From HLUCCA09 sp039822045 (GTDB lineage: Bacteria; Pseudomonadota; Alphaproteobacteria; Rhodobacterales; Rhodobacteraceae), in the NCBI GenBank assembly GCA_039822045.1, contig JBCBMY010000022.1, positions 26,719-90,718 on the forward strand: 64,000 bases of DNA, written 5' to 3'. The notes under the pieces are model-generated. The model was not told the DNA's origin. It worked only from the letters and a program-made list of their open reading frames with translations, and made no database searches. Positions 24,157 to 33,024 of the stretch are shown one piece after another. The position numbers were made by a program, and so were the translations under genes. Positions within the stretch are counted from its first letter, which is position 1. The number at the start of each line of letters is the position of its first letter.

Positions 24157-26829
24157 ATGGCCAAGGACGTCTCGGCGCGCTCGGCCATCAAGACCACCTG
24201 TCCCTACTGCGGGGTCGGATGCGGGGTGCTCGCCACGCCCGATGAACATGGCGGTCTCACGGTTGCGGGGGACCCAACCCACCCCGCCAACCAAGGCCGA
24301 CTCTGCTCAAAGGGCTCGGCCCTGGGGGAAACGGTCGGGCTAGAAGAGCGCCTCCTCGAGCCGCGGCTTTACGGCCGCCCAGCGAGCTGGGACTCGGCAC
24401 TCGGGGAGGTCGCCAAACGTTTTGGCAAGACAATCGAGGAGCACGGCCCCGACAGCGTCGCCTTCTATGTGTCGGGCCAGCTGCTGACCGAGGATTACTA
24501 CGTCGCGAACAAGCTGATGAAGGGTTTCATCGGGTCAGCGAACATCGACACCAACAGCCGCCTCTGCATGGCCTCCACTGTGGCCGGGCACAAGCGCGCC
24601 TTCGGGACCGACACGGTGCCAGGCACCTACGAAGACCTGGAGGAGGCAGACCTGGTCGTGCTCGCCGGCTCCAACCTCGCCTGGTGTCACCCCGTCCTCT
24701 ATCAACGCCTCGCTGCGGCCAAAGCCGCGCGGCCCGGAATGCGTGTCGTCGTCATTGACCCGCGCCGTACCGCCACGTGCGACCTCGCCGACCTGCACCT
24801 CGCGCTTTCGCCTGGATCCGACGTCGCCCTCTGGAACGGCCTGCTCGCACGGATCGCAGAAACGGCTGCGTTGGACGAGACGTTTGTGCGCGACCATGTC
24901 GAGGGTTTCGAGGCGGCTGTTGCCGCTGCAACCGCGAACAGTGACCGCGATTTCACATCAAACACCGCAGCTGTCACCGGACTGACGCGAACCGATCTTG
25001 AGGCGTTCTATGCGCTCTGGATCGGCACCGAGCGCGTCGTCTCGGTCTTCAGTCAGGGCCTCAATCAGTCCTCATCAGGAACCGACAAGGTCAACGCCCT
25101 CATCAACTGCCACCTGGCAACAGGCCGGATCGGACGTCCCGGAATGGGCCCTCTGTCAGTCACCGGCCAGCCGAACGCGATGGGCGGCCGAGAGGTGGGC
25201 GGATTGGCCAACATGCTGGCCTGCCACCTCGACATCGAGAACCCCGAGCACCGCAGCGCCGTGCGCGGCTTCTGGGACGCGCCGCAAATGCCGCAGGAAC
25301 AGGGGCTCAAGGCGGTCGACATGTTTCGTGCAGTGGCCGACGGGCGGATCCGCGCGATCTGGGTGATGTGCACCAATCCCGCCGTCTCGCTGCCCGAGGC
25401 AGACGCTGTGCGCGACGCCATTGCGGCCTGCCCCTTCGTGGTTGTGTCCGACCTGACGGAGCGGACCGACACGGCCCGCCTCGCTCATGTTCTCTTGCCC
25501 GCAACGGGCTGGGGCGAAAAGGACGGCACCGTCACCAATTCCGACCGGACAATCAGCCGACAACGTTCCGCGCTGCCCCCGCCGGGCTTGGCGCGCCCGG
25601 ACTGGCAAATCATCTCCGACGTCGCCCGGAAGATGGGGTGGGACGACGCCTTCGACTATGCCACGCCGGCCGAGATCTTTCGTGAATACGCGGCCCTTTC
25701 CGGCGTGGCCGGCCGGCTCGGACGTGACTTCGACATCTCGGCGCTCGCCGGTCTCACCGACGCCGAGTACGAACGGCTCGCGCCGGTTCGCTGGCCCGTC
25801 GCCGAGAACCGCATCGGTGGCCGTTTCTTCGGCGACGGTCGTTTCTTCACACCCGACGGCCGGGCCAGAATGCTCGCCCTCGACCATCGTCCGCCTGCGC
25901 GCAAGACCAACTCCAAACACCCGTTCCGCCTGAACACCGGTCGTGTGCGCGATCACTGGCACACAATGACCCGCACGGCCCTGTCATCGCGCCTGTCGGC
26001 CCATTTCGCCGAACCCTTTGTCGAGGTGCACCCGGTTGATGCGGAGCGCGTCGGCCTGTCGCCCGCCGGCATCGCCGAACTGTACTCACCCACCGGCCGC
26101 GCCCGTCTTCGGGTTCTCGTCACTGACCGAGTCAAACCGGGGCACCTCTTTGCCCCCATGCACTGGACCGCCGAGACTGCCGCCTGTGCCCGGATCGACG
26201 CGGTGGTGCCTGCGGAGACCGACCCAATCTCGGGCCAGCCCGATAGCAAGGCGGCTCCGGTGGCGATCGCGCCATGGCCCGCGCGCTGGTTCGCGTTTGC
26301 CGTATCCCTCGACCGCCCAGAGCCCACCTCCGGCTATTGGGCCCGAGCCCGGGTCAAGGCTGGCTGGCAGATTGAAGCGGCCGACCTCTCACCGCCCGAA
26401 GACATCGAGGCTTGGGCAAGAAGCGCGCTGGCGGTGCCGCCGGACGCCGAAGCGCTCCGCGTCGACGACGCCGCGCAAGGCACGCACCGCATCGCGTTTA
26501 TGCTGGGCAAGCGGCTTGTCGCTGCGCTCTTCGCCGCGCCCGGGCCTGTGGCTCTCTCCCGCGGCACACTTGCCGCAGCCCTTGGCGATCCCCAGGACGC
26601 AGACGTTCTGGCCGGCCGCGCGCCCGCAAATCGCCCCGATCCGGGCGCGGTGGTCTGCGCCTGTCTCGGGATTGGCGTCAACACGATCGTGCGTGCGATT
26701 CTCGATGGCGGCTTGGCCGATGTGCCTGCAATCACCGCGGCAATTGGCGCTGGCGGCGAATGCGGCTCATGCCGACCCGAGCTTGCGGCGCTTGTCGCCC
26801 AAGTCCAGCCCAAGGTCGCCGCGGAATGA
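24157..26829 (+). CDS. nasA: Assimilatory nitrate reductase catalytic subunit NasA with C-terminal [2Fe-2S] domain
   Basis: NasA reduces nitrate to nitrite at a molybdenum bis-MGD centre in the cytoplasm. The 890-residue protein has the N-terminal [4Fe-4S] cysteines 15, 18, 22 and 50, the molybdopterin oxidoreductase core (LINCHLATGRIGRPGMGPLS, GQPNAMGGREVGGLANML), and the dinucleotide-binding domain starting LNTGRVRDHWHTMTR near residue 593. A BFD-like [2Fe-2S] domain with CAC and CGSC closes the protein. No separate NADH or ferredoxin partner for nitrate reduction is encoded in the operon, so electrons must reach that domain from another protein. Its stop overlaps the next start. Confidence 0.95.
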   Translation: MAKDVSARSAIKTTCPYCGVGCGVLATPDEHGGLTVAGDPTHPANQGRLCSKGSALGETVGLEERLLEPRLYGRPASWDSALGEVAKRFGKTIEEHGPDSVAFYVSGQLLTEDYYVANKLMKGFIGSANIDTNSRLCMASTVAGHKRAFGTDTVPGTYEDLEEADLVVLAGSNLAWCHPVLYQRLAAAKAARPGMRVVVIDPRRTATCDLADLHLALSPGSDVALWNGLLARIAETAALDETFVRDHVEGFEAAVAAATANSDRDFTSNTAAVTGLTRTDLEAFYALWIGTERVVSVFSQGLNQSSSGTDKVNALINCHLATGRIGRPGMGPLSVTGQPNAMGGREVGGLANMLACHLDIENPEHRSAVRGFWDAPQMPQEQGLKAVDMFRAVADGRIRAIWVMCTNPAVSLPEADAVRDAIAACPFVVVSDLTERTDTARLAHVLLPATGWGEKDGTVTNSDRTISRQRSALPPPGLARPDWQIISDVARKMGWDDAFDYATPAEIFREYAALSGVAGRLGRDFDISALAGLTDAEYERLAPVRWPVAENRIGGRFFGDGRFFTPDGRARMLALDHRPPARKTNSKHPFRLNTGRVRDHWHTMTRTALSSRLSAHFAEPFVEVHPVDAERVGLSPAGIAELYSPTGRARLRVLVTDRVKPGHLFAPMHWTAETAACARIDAVVPAETDPISGQPDSKAAPVAIAPWPARWFAFAVSLDRPEPTSGYWARARVKAGWQIEAADLSPPEDIEAWARSALAVPPDAEALRVDDAAQGTHRIAFMLGKRLVAALFAAPGPVALSRGTLAAALGDPQDADVLAGRAPANRPDPGAVVCACLGIGVNTIVRAILDGGLADVPAITAAIGAGGECGSCRPELAALVAQVQPKVAAE

Positions 26830-27830
26830 CCGCCCTGGCGCCCTATGTCCGCATCCTCGGCCGGGGCCCCGGACGGGCGCGGCATTTGACAGAGGACGAA
26901 GCCGAGGCGGCGCTGTCGCTGATCCTCGCCGGCGAGGCCGCGCCGGAAGCGACGGGCGCTCTTCTGATGCTGATGCGCTACCGGGGCGAGAGCGCCGCCG
27001 AGATCGCAGGCTTCACGCGCGCCCTACGCGCCACCCTGCCGCCTTGGCCGGGCGCCGCGCCCGCTCTCGACTGGCCGTCCTACGCTGCCGGACGGTCGCG
27101 CGGCCTGCCGTTCTTTCTCTTGGCCGCCCGCCTGGTCGCACGTGCTGGCCTTCCCGTCCTTCTGCACGGTTGGAACAGCCACCAGGGCACCGGGGCGGAT
27201 GTGCGCGAGGCCCTCGGCCACACCGGAATTGAGCGGGCTCGATCGCTGGATGATGCTAGCCAATTGCTCGCCCGAGACGCCATCGCCTACCTCCCCCTGG
27301 AGGCCATCTCGACCGACCTCCTCAGCCTGCTGCGTCTGCGCGACACGCTCGGCCTTCGCTCTTGCCTCAACACCGTCGCGCGCATGGCAAACCCTGCCGC
27401 TGCGCCGCTGTCCGTTCAGGGCGTCTTCCACCCGCCCTATCGAGAGCTGCAGCGTGATGCCGCGATCCTTCTCGGCCAGCGCCGCAGCATGACAATCAAG
27501 GGCGGCGGGGGAGAATTCGAGCGTCACCCCTGCAAAGTGATTGAGGTTGTCGGGCAGACCGGCACCCACGCGACCGACGAGACCGCCCCGCCGCTCTTGC
27601 ACGCTACCGTCCGGTTGGCTGATGGCCCGGCTTTTCCGCCAGAGCCTGCCCGCCTTACCGACTTGTGGGACGGCCGGCTGCGCGACCCGTTCGCCGAGGC
27701 ATGCGTCATCGGAACGGCAGCCCTGGTGCTGCGCGGTGCCGGGCAAGCCACATCAGATGCCGACGCGACGCGGCGCGCCGAAGCCCTTTGGGCTGGCCGC
27801 TTGCAGCCCAGCGAGAAGGTGCCCGCATGA
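26826..27830 (+). CDS. TrpD2/YbiB-like protein (anthranilate phosphoribosyltransferase fold) in the nitrate operon
   Basis: The 334-residue protein has the nucleoside phosphorylase/AnPRT fold: an N-terminal helical domain (LTEDEAEAALSLILAGEAAP, TGALLMLMRYRGESAAEIAG) and a C-terminal domain with VLLHGWNSHQGTGADVREAL, NTVARMANPA and IKGGGGEFERHP. It lacks the phosphate- and anthranilate-binding motifs of true TrpD, as in YbiB/TrpD2, which bind nucleic acid without known catalysis. It overlaps nasA and cysG by four bases on each side, so it is cotranslated with them. Its job in nitrate assimilation is unknown. Often labelled glycosyl transferase. Confidence 0.8.
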   Translation: MTALAPYVRILGRGPGRARHLTEDEAEAALSLILAGEAAPEATGALLMLMRYRGESAAEIAGFTRALRATLPPWPGAAPALDWPSYAAGRSRGLPFFLLAARLVARAGLPVLLHGWNSHQGTGADVREALGHTGIERARSLDDASQLLARDAIAYLPLEAISTDLLSLLRLRDTLGLRSCLNTVARMANPAAAPLSVQGVFHPPYRELQRDAAILLGQRRSMTIKGGGGEFERHPCKVIEVVGQTGTHATDETAPPLLHATVRLADGPAFPPEPARLTDLWDGRLRDPFAEACVIGTAALVLRGAGQATSDADATRRAEALWAGRLQPSEKVPA

Positions 27831-29227
27831 AGACCTTTCCTATGTTCCTCCGCATGGAAGGCCGCGAAGTCGTCATCGTCGGCGGCGGCGAGGAGGCCGC
27901 ACAGAAAGCCCGCCTCATCCTCAAAACCGAGGCACGGCTAACCCTTGTCGCTGAGACGCTGGACGGGGAACTCGCAGCACTGGTCGAGGCGGGCCGGGCG
28001 ACGCACGAGACCTCGGCGCCATCTCCCGTGCGCCTGTCCGGCTCAGCGCTCGTCTTTGCCGCCTCTGGCTGCCCGGGGCTCGATGCCTGCACTGCAAGCG
28101 TTGCCCGCGCGGGTGGCGCCCTCGTGAACGCCGTCGACCAGCCGGACCTCTGCGATGCCATAACCCCCTCGATCGTCGATCGCGACCCCGTTGTGGTGGC
28201 CATCGGAACCGAAGGAACCGCGCCGGTGCTTGCACGGCAGATCAAGACGCAGGTCGAAGAGATGCTCGAGCCAACGCTGGGCGGCTTTGCTGCCCTCGCT
28301 GGACGGCTTCGCACTGCTGTGACCGCATCAATTCCCAAGGCACGGCGACGGGCCTTCTGGCGATGGGCGTTCGAAGCGCCGCGCCGGCAGCATGCACAGG
28401 GCGCCGAGCGCGACGCCGCGCGGATGCTGAAGCAAGCCATCGCCGCCGGTGGCGCGCCCGACGATCAATCGGTCGGCTCCATCGCACTGGTCGGCGCCGG
28501 CCCCGGCGCCGCCGATCTGCTGACGCTCCGGGCTGTGCGCCGCCTCCAGGAGGCCGACGTTATCTTCTACGATCGCCTCGTCGATCCGGAAGTTCTTGAA
28601 CTGGCCCGGCGCGATGCAGAGCGTATCTATGTCGGCAAGGCTCCCGGCATCCACTCGTGGCCACAGGACAAGATCGACCAAGTGATCGTGACCGAGGCGC
28701 GCAGAGGGCGACGGGTGGTCCGGCTGAAAGGGGGTGACCCGTCAATCTTCGGCCGTGCTGAAGAGGAATTGAGCGGCGCACGCGCTGCGAACGTTCCTAT
28801 CGAGATCGTGCCAGGCGTCACCGCTGCATCGGCGGTGGCATCGCGCCTCGGTCGTCCACTCACCGAACGCGGACGAACCAACAGGCTGGTACTTGCAACG
28901 GCGGTCGGCGCCGGAAACCAGATCGTCGACGATATCGCTGAGGCCCTCAGGCCCGGCACAACCATGGCAATCTATATGGGTCTCGGGGCAGCTGCCGAGA
29001 TCCGCGACCAGATGATCGCGCACGGTCTTCCGGCGGACCTCGCGGTCGACGTTGTGTCGGCCGCCACGACGGCGCACGAGGAGATCATCCACACGACCGT
29101 CGACGACCTCGCAACGGACATTGCCCTGTCAGGCATGAAGAACCCCGCCATTATCCTCCTGCGGAATCCCGCTATCGCCTTGGAGGCTCAGGAACCCGTC
29201 CAAAAACCGAGGACGCGCGCCGCCTAA
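27827..29227 (+). CDS. cysG: Siroheme synthase CysG
   Basis: CysG makes siroheme for NirB from uroporphyrinogen III. The 466-residue protein has the N-terminal precorrin-2 dehydrogenase/ferrochelatase domain (VVIVGGGEEAAQKARLIL; the usual VALRK is replaced by EEAAQK). The C-terminal uroporphyrinogen III methyltransferase domain starts near 217 with IALVGAGPGAADLLTLRAVR and includes DVIFYDRLV, RLKGGDPSIFGRAEEE and EIVPGVTAASAVASRLG. ATG 27827 overlaps the preceding stop. It is the last gene of the nitrate run; the next gene is convergent. Confidence 0.95.
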   Translation: MKTFPMFLRMEGREVVIVGGGEEAAQKARLILKTEARLTLVAETLDGELAALVEAGRATHETSAPSPVRLSGSALVFAASGCPGLDACTASVARAGGALVNAVDQPDLCDAITPSIVDRDPVVVAIGTEGTAPVLARQIKTQVEEMLEPTLGGFAALAGRLRTAVTASIPKARRRAFWRWAFEAPRRQHAQGAERDAARMLKQAIAAGGAPDDQSVGSIALVGAGPGAADLLTLRAVRRLQEADVIFYDRLVDPEVLELARRDAERIYVGKAPGIHSWPQDKIDQVIVTEARRGRRVVRLKGGDPSIFGRAEEELSGARAANVPIEIVPGVTAASAVASRLGRPLTERGRTNRLVLATAVGAGNQIVDDIAEALRPGTTMAIYMGLGAAAEIRDQMIAHGLPADLAVDVVSAATTAHEEIIHTTVDDLATDIALSGMKNPAIILLRNPAIALEAQEPVQKPRTRAA

Positions 29228-29296
29228 CCGCTCAATGCCGCGCCCTTAACCTTGGCTCCCTGTTTCCCTGGCACCCACCCTGTGAGCCCAGTCATT

Positions 29297-29950
29297 TCAT
29301 CCGGCTCCACGAGCGGCGTCTGCTGCGGTTCCATAGGTTGGAAGATCGACAGATTGCCGCCCATGAGCCGCCATCAGAGTGTCGCGCACAAACGCGATGT
29401 GCGCTGTCTCCTCAATGATCTCGGCAAGATATTGCGCCGCCATCAACGACTTGCCGACTCCGATTGTGCCGTGGTTGGCGAGGACGGCTGCCACGATTTT
29501 GGGGTCGCGGAAGACCGGGCTGATGTCCCTTTCCGTCTGCGGCCCACCCTGAGGCGACAGCGGGATCAAGGGCATCCGGCCGATCTTTTCGATCGTCTGC
29601 ACCGTCAGACAGGGAATCTCGAGTCCCGCGCTCGCATAGCCCGTGGCCCAGGGGCTGTGGCAATGAACAACCGCCCGGATGTCGTCGCGGATGCGGTAGA
29701 GATCGAGGTGAAATCCGAGGTCCTTTGAGGGCTTGAAGGGGCTTGACTCGATCGTTCCGTCGAGATCGACGATCTGCAGGTTGTCGCGCGTGCACTCGTT
29801 GAAGCCGATCCCGGACGGTTTGATGACGATCGCATCGCGACTATCGAGTCGGACTGAAAGGTTGCCCCCGGCATTGGTCTGCAGCCGCAGATCGAAGCAT
29901 CGTCGGGCCGTCGCGATCAGCGCATCTTTCTTTTCATCGATCTCGGACAT
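29297..29950 (-). CDS. Class II aldolase/adducin family protein (217 residues)
   Basis: The protein has the Zn-dependent class II aldolase fold of FucA/AraD: TNAGGNLSVRL (phosphate loop), AIVIKPSGIGFNECTRDN, VVHCHSPWATGYA with two metal histidines, and VLANHGTIGVGKSLMAAQY with the third. These enzymes cleave or epimerise sugar phosphates. It is the last gene of the minus-strand arm of the GntR-controlled regulon, five bases after the Tm-1-like gene. A second, longer family member lies at 38120-39094, so the two may act on different intermediates or one may be a decarboxylase. Confidence 0.87.
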   Translation of the reverse strand: MSEIDEKKDALIATARRCFDLRLQTNAGGNLSVRLDSRDAIVIKPSGIGFNECTRDNLQIVDLDGTIESSPFKPSKDLGFHLDLYRIRDDIRAVVHCHSPWATGYASAGLEIPCLTVQTIEKIGRMPLIPLSPQGGPQTERDISPVFRDPKIVAAVLANHGTIGVGKSLMAAQYLAEIIEETAHIAFVRDTLMAAHGRQSVDLPTYGTAADAARGAG

Positions 29951-29955
29951 GCGGT

Positions 29956-31107
29956 TCAGGTCTCCTTAGTCGACGCCAGCGCGTCCATGGCTTCGAGGAT
30001 AGCGGCGGTCACGGCGGGATCGGCGATATGGGCCTCGACAACCCTTACCTCGATCTCCGGGCGGAGCTGTCGGCGCGCTGCGCCAAGGAACACCTCGCGG
30101 AGCGCGCGATCCTGAATGGCGCCGCCGGGTGCGTCCTGATGAGAGAATCCCCCGAGCGGGACTATCAGGGTCTTGGGCCCAGACGCCGCGTTCAGAGCTG
30201 CCGCCAGCTCACCCGCGACCTCTCGCATCTCGTCTGGAGTGAGCTTCACATGGGTAAAATACCCCGAGTGCTTGTAGTGCGGCCGGTCAAGGTAGGCGTC
30301 GGGCAGCAGCGACCGCTCGCCTAGTCCAATGAAATTGAGCGCACCCGGAAGGACAATGCGCGGCAACGATCCGCCAGCGCTAAAGCGCTCGGGCATAGGG
30401 ACATGGGCGCCAGCAATGTGGAGCCGCGTGAGCTCGTGGGGAGTGAGATCGACGATTGTGTGAAACGCGCCTTGCTGGGCAAAGCGCGCGAAGGCGGCGC
30501 CGCCATAGCCATTGGCATGAAACACGGTGCATTCCTGCCCGCGCGCGCGCAGTGCTGCCACGAGCCCTTGCACAGCGCCCTCTGTGGCCCCGAGCCCTGT
30601 GATGCCGACCGAGGGGCGCTCCACACAGGCGCCCGCCTGCCGGCGCGTTGTGCAGAGGCCCGCTGTCAGAGCGGCCGCGTTCTCAAGCACCTCTCGCAAC
30701 GTGGCGTTGAGCCCGCAAATATCGGCAAGGGTGGGCACAAAGATGATCGACGCGTCAGCCGCAGCGATCCTTGGATCGAAGGGCAAGGTCGTAATGAGCA
30801 CTTTGGGGAAGGTGATTGGTAGAGCACGCATCACGCGCAGGGCTATTTCGCCGCCCGTGCCGCCACCGACACCGACCACGACTTGCGCGTCCGCGACCGC
30901 CCCATCGATGGCGCCAATGGCCCGGTCGACGGCGTCGTCCATCGCGCGGATTTTGTCTGCGCCATCCAGAACCGCACCGCTCGAGCCGAGCGAGATATCG
31001 ATCGTGCGACAGGTCACGCCGTGCTCGGCGAGCTTCTGGGTAAGGTAATCCGTCTCCTCCGCCTTGGTCTCGAGCGTCGCAAGGACGACGGCGGCGGGCG
31101 CGGCCAT
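29956..31107 (-). CDS. Tm-1-like / UPF0261 family protein
   Basis: The 383-residue protein matches the UPF0261 (tomato Tm-1 N-terminal-like) family: VVLATLETKAEETDYLTQKL at the N-terminus, VVGVGGGTGGEIALRVMRAL and LPITFPKVLITTLPFDPR in the first Rossmann-like domain, then VGITGLGATEGAVQGLVAAL and HANGYGGAAFARFAQQGAF in the second, and LIVPLGGFSHQDAPGG near the end. The family binds ATP in plants; the bacterial role is not known. It sits between a sugar transporter permease and a class II aldolase, so a catabolic step is likely. Confidence 0.85.
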   Translation of the reverse strand: MAAPAAVVLATLETKAEETDYLTQKLAEHGVTCRTIDISLGSSGAVLDGADKIRAMDDAVDRAIGAIDGAVADAQVVVGVGGGTGGEIALRVMRALPITFPKVLITTLPFDPRIAAADASIIFVPTLADICGLNATLREVLENAAALTAGLCTTRRQAGACVERPSVGITGLGATEGAVQGLVAALRARGQECTVFHANGYGGAAFARFAQQGAFHTIVDLTPHELTRLHIAGAHVPMPERFSAGGSLPRIVLPGALNFIGLGERSLLPDAYLDRPHYKHSGYFTHVKLTPDEMREVAGELAAALNAASGPKTLIVPLGGFSHQDAPGGAIQDRALREVFLGAARRQLRPEIEVRVVEAHIADPAVTAAILEAMDALASTKET

Positions 31108-31111
31108 TTTG

Positions 31112-32041
31112 CTAGCCCTTTACCGCACCAGCGGTCATGCCCGTGATGATCTGGCGCGACGCGAAGAGCGTGAAGATGATCGGTGGGATCGCAAGGAGCA
31201 TGCCCGTCGCCATGATCACCCCCCACTCAACGTTGAACTCGCTCATATTGTTCACAATCAGGATTGGCACGGTCTTCGTGTTGCGGTCCGACAGTGCGGA
31301 GGCCAGCAGATACTCGTTCCAGGCGATGCGGAACGTAAAGATCGCGGCTGCGGCGAGCCCCGGCTTGATGAGGGGCAGAACGATCCGAAAGAACACCTGA
31401 AACGGCCCGGCGCCATCGACCCGTGCGGCCTCTTCAAGCGAGCGCGGAACCTGAACGATGAAGCTTTGCAGGATCCAGATCACGAACGGCAGGTTCATCG
31501 CCACATAGATCAGGATGATCCCGGAATGGGTGCCCGCAAGGCACACGTCACCGCGGCCGCCGAAAGTTTCGCGAATGAAGGCGCCGACCAGCGTCTCTTT
31601 GTCGATGCAGAACTCGTTGTTCCAAAGGCCGAAGACCGGGACGAGTAGGACGGCGGGCGGCACCATCCGAACGGTCAGCGTGGTGAGCGAGACTGTATCG
31701 CGGCCCATGAAGCTAAACCGCACGAGGGCATAGGCAGCCATGCAGCCGATCACGAGCGTCAGCGCCGTCGAGATCAGCGCGATGATGATCGAGTTGATGA
31801 AGGCCTCGCCGAACTTGAGCGAACAGAATTCCAGATGGTCCGGCTCGTACCAGAGGATGTCGCACAGCGCGGTTTCGTAGTTCTGGATGGTCGGAAGGAA
31901 CAGTAGGCCGGACGTGCCGCCGATAATGTCGACGTCCAGTTTGAAAGAGTTGACGAACATCAGGTAGATCGGCCCGACTGCCATGAAGATCAGGGCGACC
32001 AGAAGGGCATAAAATGCGGGGCTGGGGCGGTCCTGTGGCAT
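31112..32041 (-). CDS. Carbohydrate ABC transporter permease (MalG-like)
   Basis: The 309-residue permease starts at ATG 32041, one base after the stop of its partner; the longer frame to 32110 lies inside that gene. It has six predicted membrane spans and the MalG-type EAA loop PRSLEEAARVDGAGPFQVFFRI near residue 215 (quoted to its Glu-Glu-Ala-Ala core). It also carries about 30 unusual extra residues with cysteines around 58-78 and 150-170. With the 32043-32954 permease it forms the membrane channel of a CUT1-type sugar importer. Confidence 0.9.
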   Translation of the reverse strand: MPQDRPSPAFYALLVALIFMAVGPIYLMFVNSFKLDVDIIGGTSGLLFLPTIQNYETALCDILWYEPDHLEFCSLKFGEAFINSIIIALISTALTLVIGCMAAYALVRFSFMGRDTVSLTTLTVRMVPPAVLLVPVFGLWNNEFCIDKETLVGAFIRETFGGRGDVCLAGTHSGIILIYVAMNLPFVIWILQSFIVQVPRSLEEAARVDGAGPFQVFFRIVLPLIKPGLAAAAIFTFRIAWNEYLLASALSDRNTKTVPILIVNNMSEFNVEWGVIMATGMLLAIPPIIFTLFASRQIITGMTAGAVKG

Positions 32042-32042
32042 C

Positions 32043-32954
32043 TCAGCCCTCTTCCTGGATCTGGCGTGCCATGCGGGCGGCGCGCGCTTCCTGCAGGCGG
32101 GTGATGGCAAACATGATGAGCGTCAGGATCAGCAGCAGGATCAGCAGGTAATTCGACATCGCCGCCGCCGTGCCAAGCTCCCGGAACTCGGTCGCCGTGC
32201 GCGAAATCCTGAGGGCCACGATCTCGGTTGAGAGGCCCGGCCCGCCCTCGGTCATCACAAGGATGACCTCCAGCACCTTGAAGGCGTCGATCAGGCGCAG
32301 CAGGCCAGTAACGATCAGCACGGGCATCATCAGCGGCAGCTTGATGTGCCAGATCTGCTGCCAGGCCGTCGCACCGTCGATCCGCGCCGCCTCCAGCGCC
32401 GACCGCGGCAGAGATTGCAGGGCGGCGAGCGCGAGAATGAAGATGAATGGCGTCCATTGCCAGATATCGGCGATGATCACGCTGAGGAGCGCATGTTGGC
32501 CAAGCCAGTCGACCCCTTCGAACCCGAGCGACTTGAGCGTTCGGTTAAACGTGCCGACCGTGGGGTGATACATGTACCGCCACATCAGGCCCACGACGAC
32601 GGGCGCGATCATCATCGGCAGGATGAACAGGGTCCGCAGGACCGACATCCCGCGGATATTGCGATCGAGAAGAAGGGCCAGTCCGACGCCGATGACCATC
32701 TCGGCAATGACAACGCTGAACGCAAAGATCAGCGTGACAGACAGGCTCTCGCGGAAAGCCGGATCGAAGAATAGCGTGACGTAGTTCTTGAATCCGACGA
32801 ACTCGGTCTCAGAAATGCTTTGGCTCGGGTCCCACGCCCGAAACGAGCCATAGACCATGTAGCCCAGCGGATAGAGCAGCGCGATCGCCATGATGATCAC
32901 GGCTGGCGCCATGAACATGTAGGGCGTGGTGCGATTGATGGTCTGGACGTTCAC
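32043..32954 (-). CDS. Carbohydrate ABC transporter permease (MalF/UgpA-like)
   Basis: About 303 residues from GTG 32954, which has GGAGA nine bases before it; ATG codons at 32984 and 33014 are in frame but lack such a site. Six spans are predicted. The EAA loop is RSALEAARIDGATAWQQIWH near residue 190 and is followed by a hydrophobic LMMPVLIVTGLLRLIDAFKV stretch. It pairs with the MalG-like permease downstream. Confidence 0.9.
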   Translation of the reverse strand: MNVQTINRTTPYMFMAPAVIIMAIALLYPLGYMVYGSFRAWDPSQSISETEFVGFKNYVTLFFDPAFRESLSVTLIFAFSVVIAEMVIGVGLALLLDRNIRGMSVLRTLFILPMMIAPVVVGLMWRYMYHPTVGTFNRTLKSLGFEGVDWLGQHALLSVIIADIWQWTPFIFILALAALQSLPRSALEAARIDGATAWQQIWHIKLPLMMPVLIVTGLLRLIDAFKVLEVILVMTEGGPGLSTEIVALRISRTATEFRELGTAAAMSNYLLILLLILTLIMFAITRLQEARAARMARQIQEEG

Positions 32955-33024
32955 TGGGCCTGTCTCCGGCGACGGGAAGGGCATGCCATGCGGCCAGTGT
33001 GTCACCGGCCGCATGCAGGCAGGA

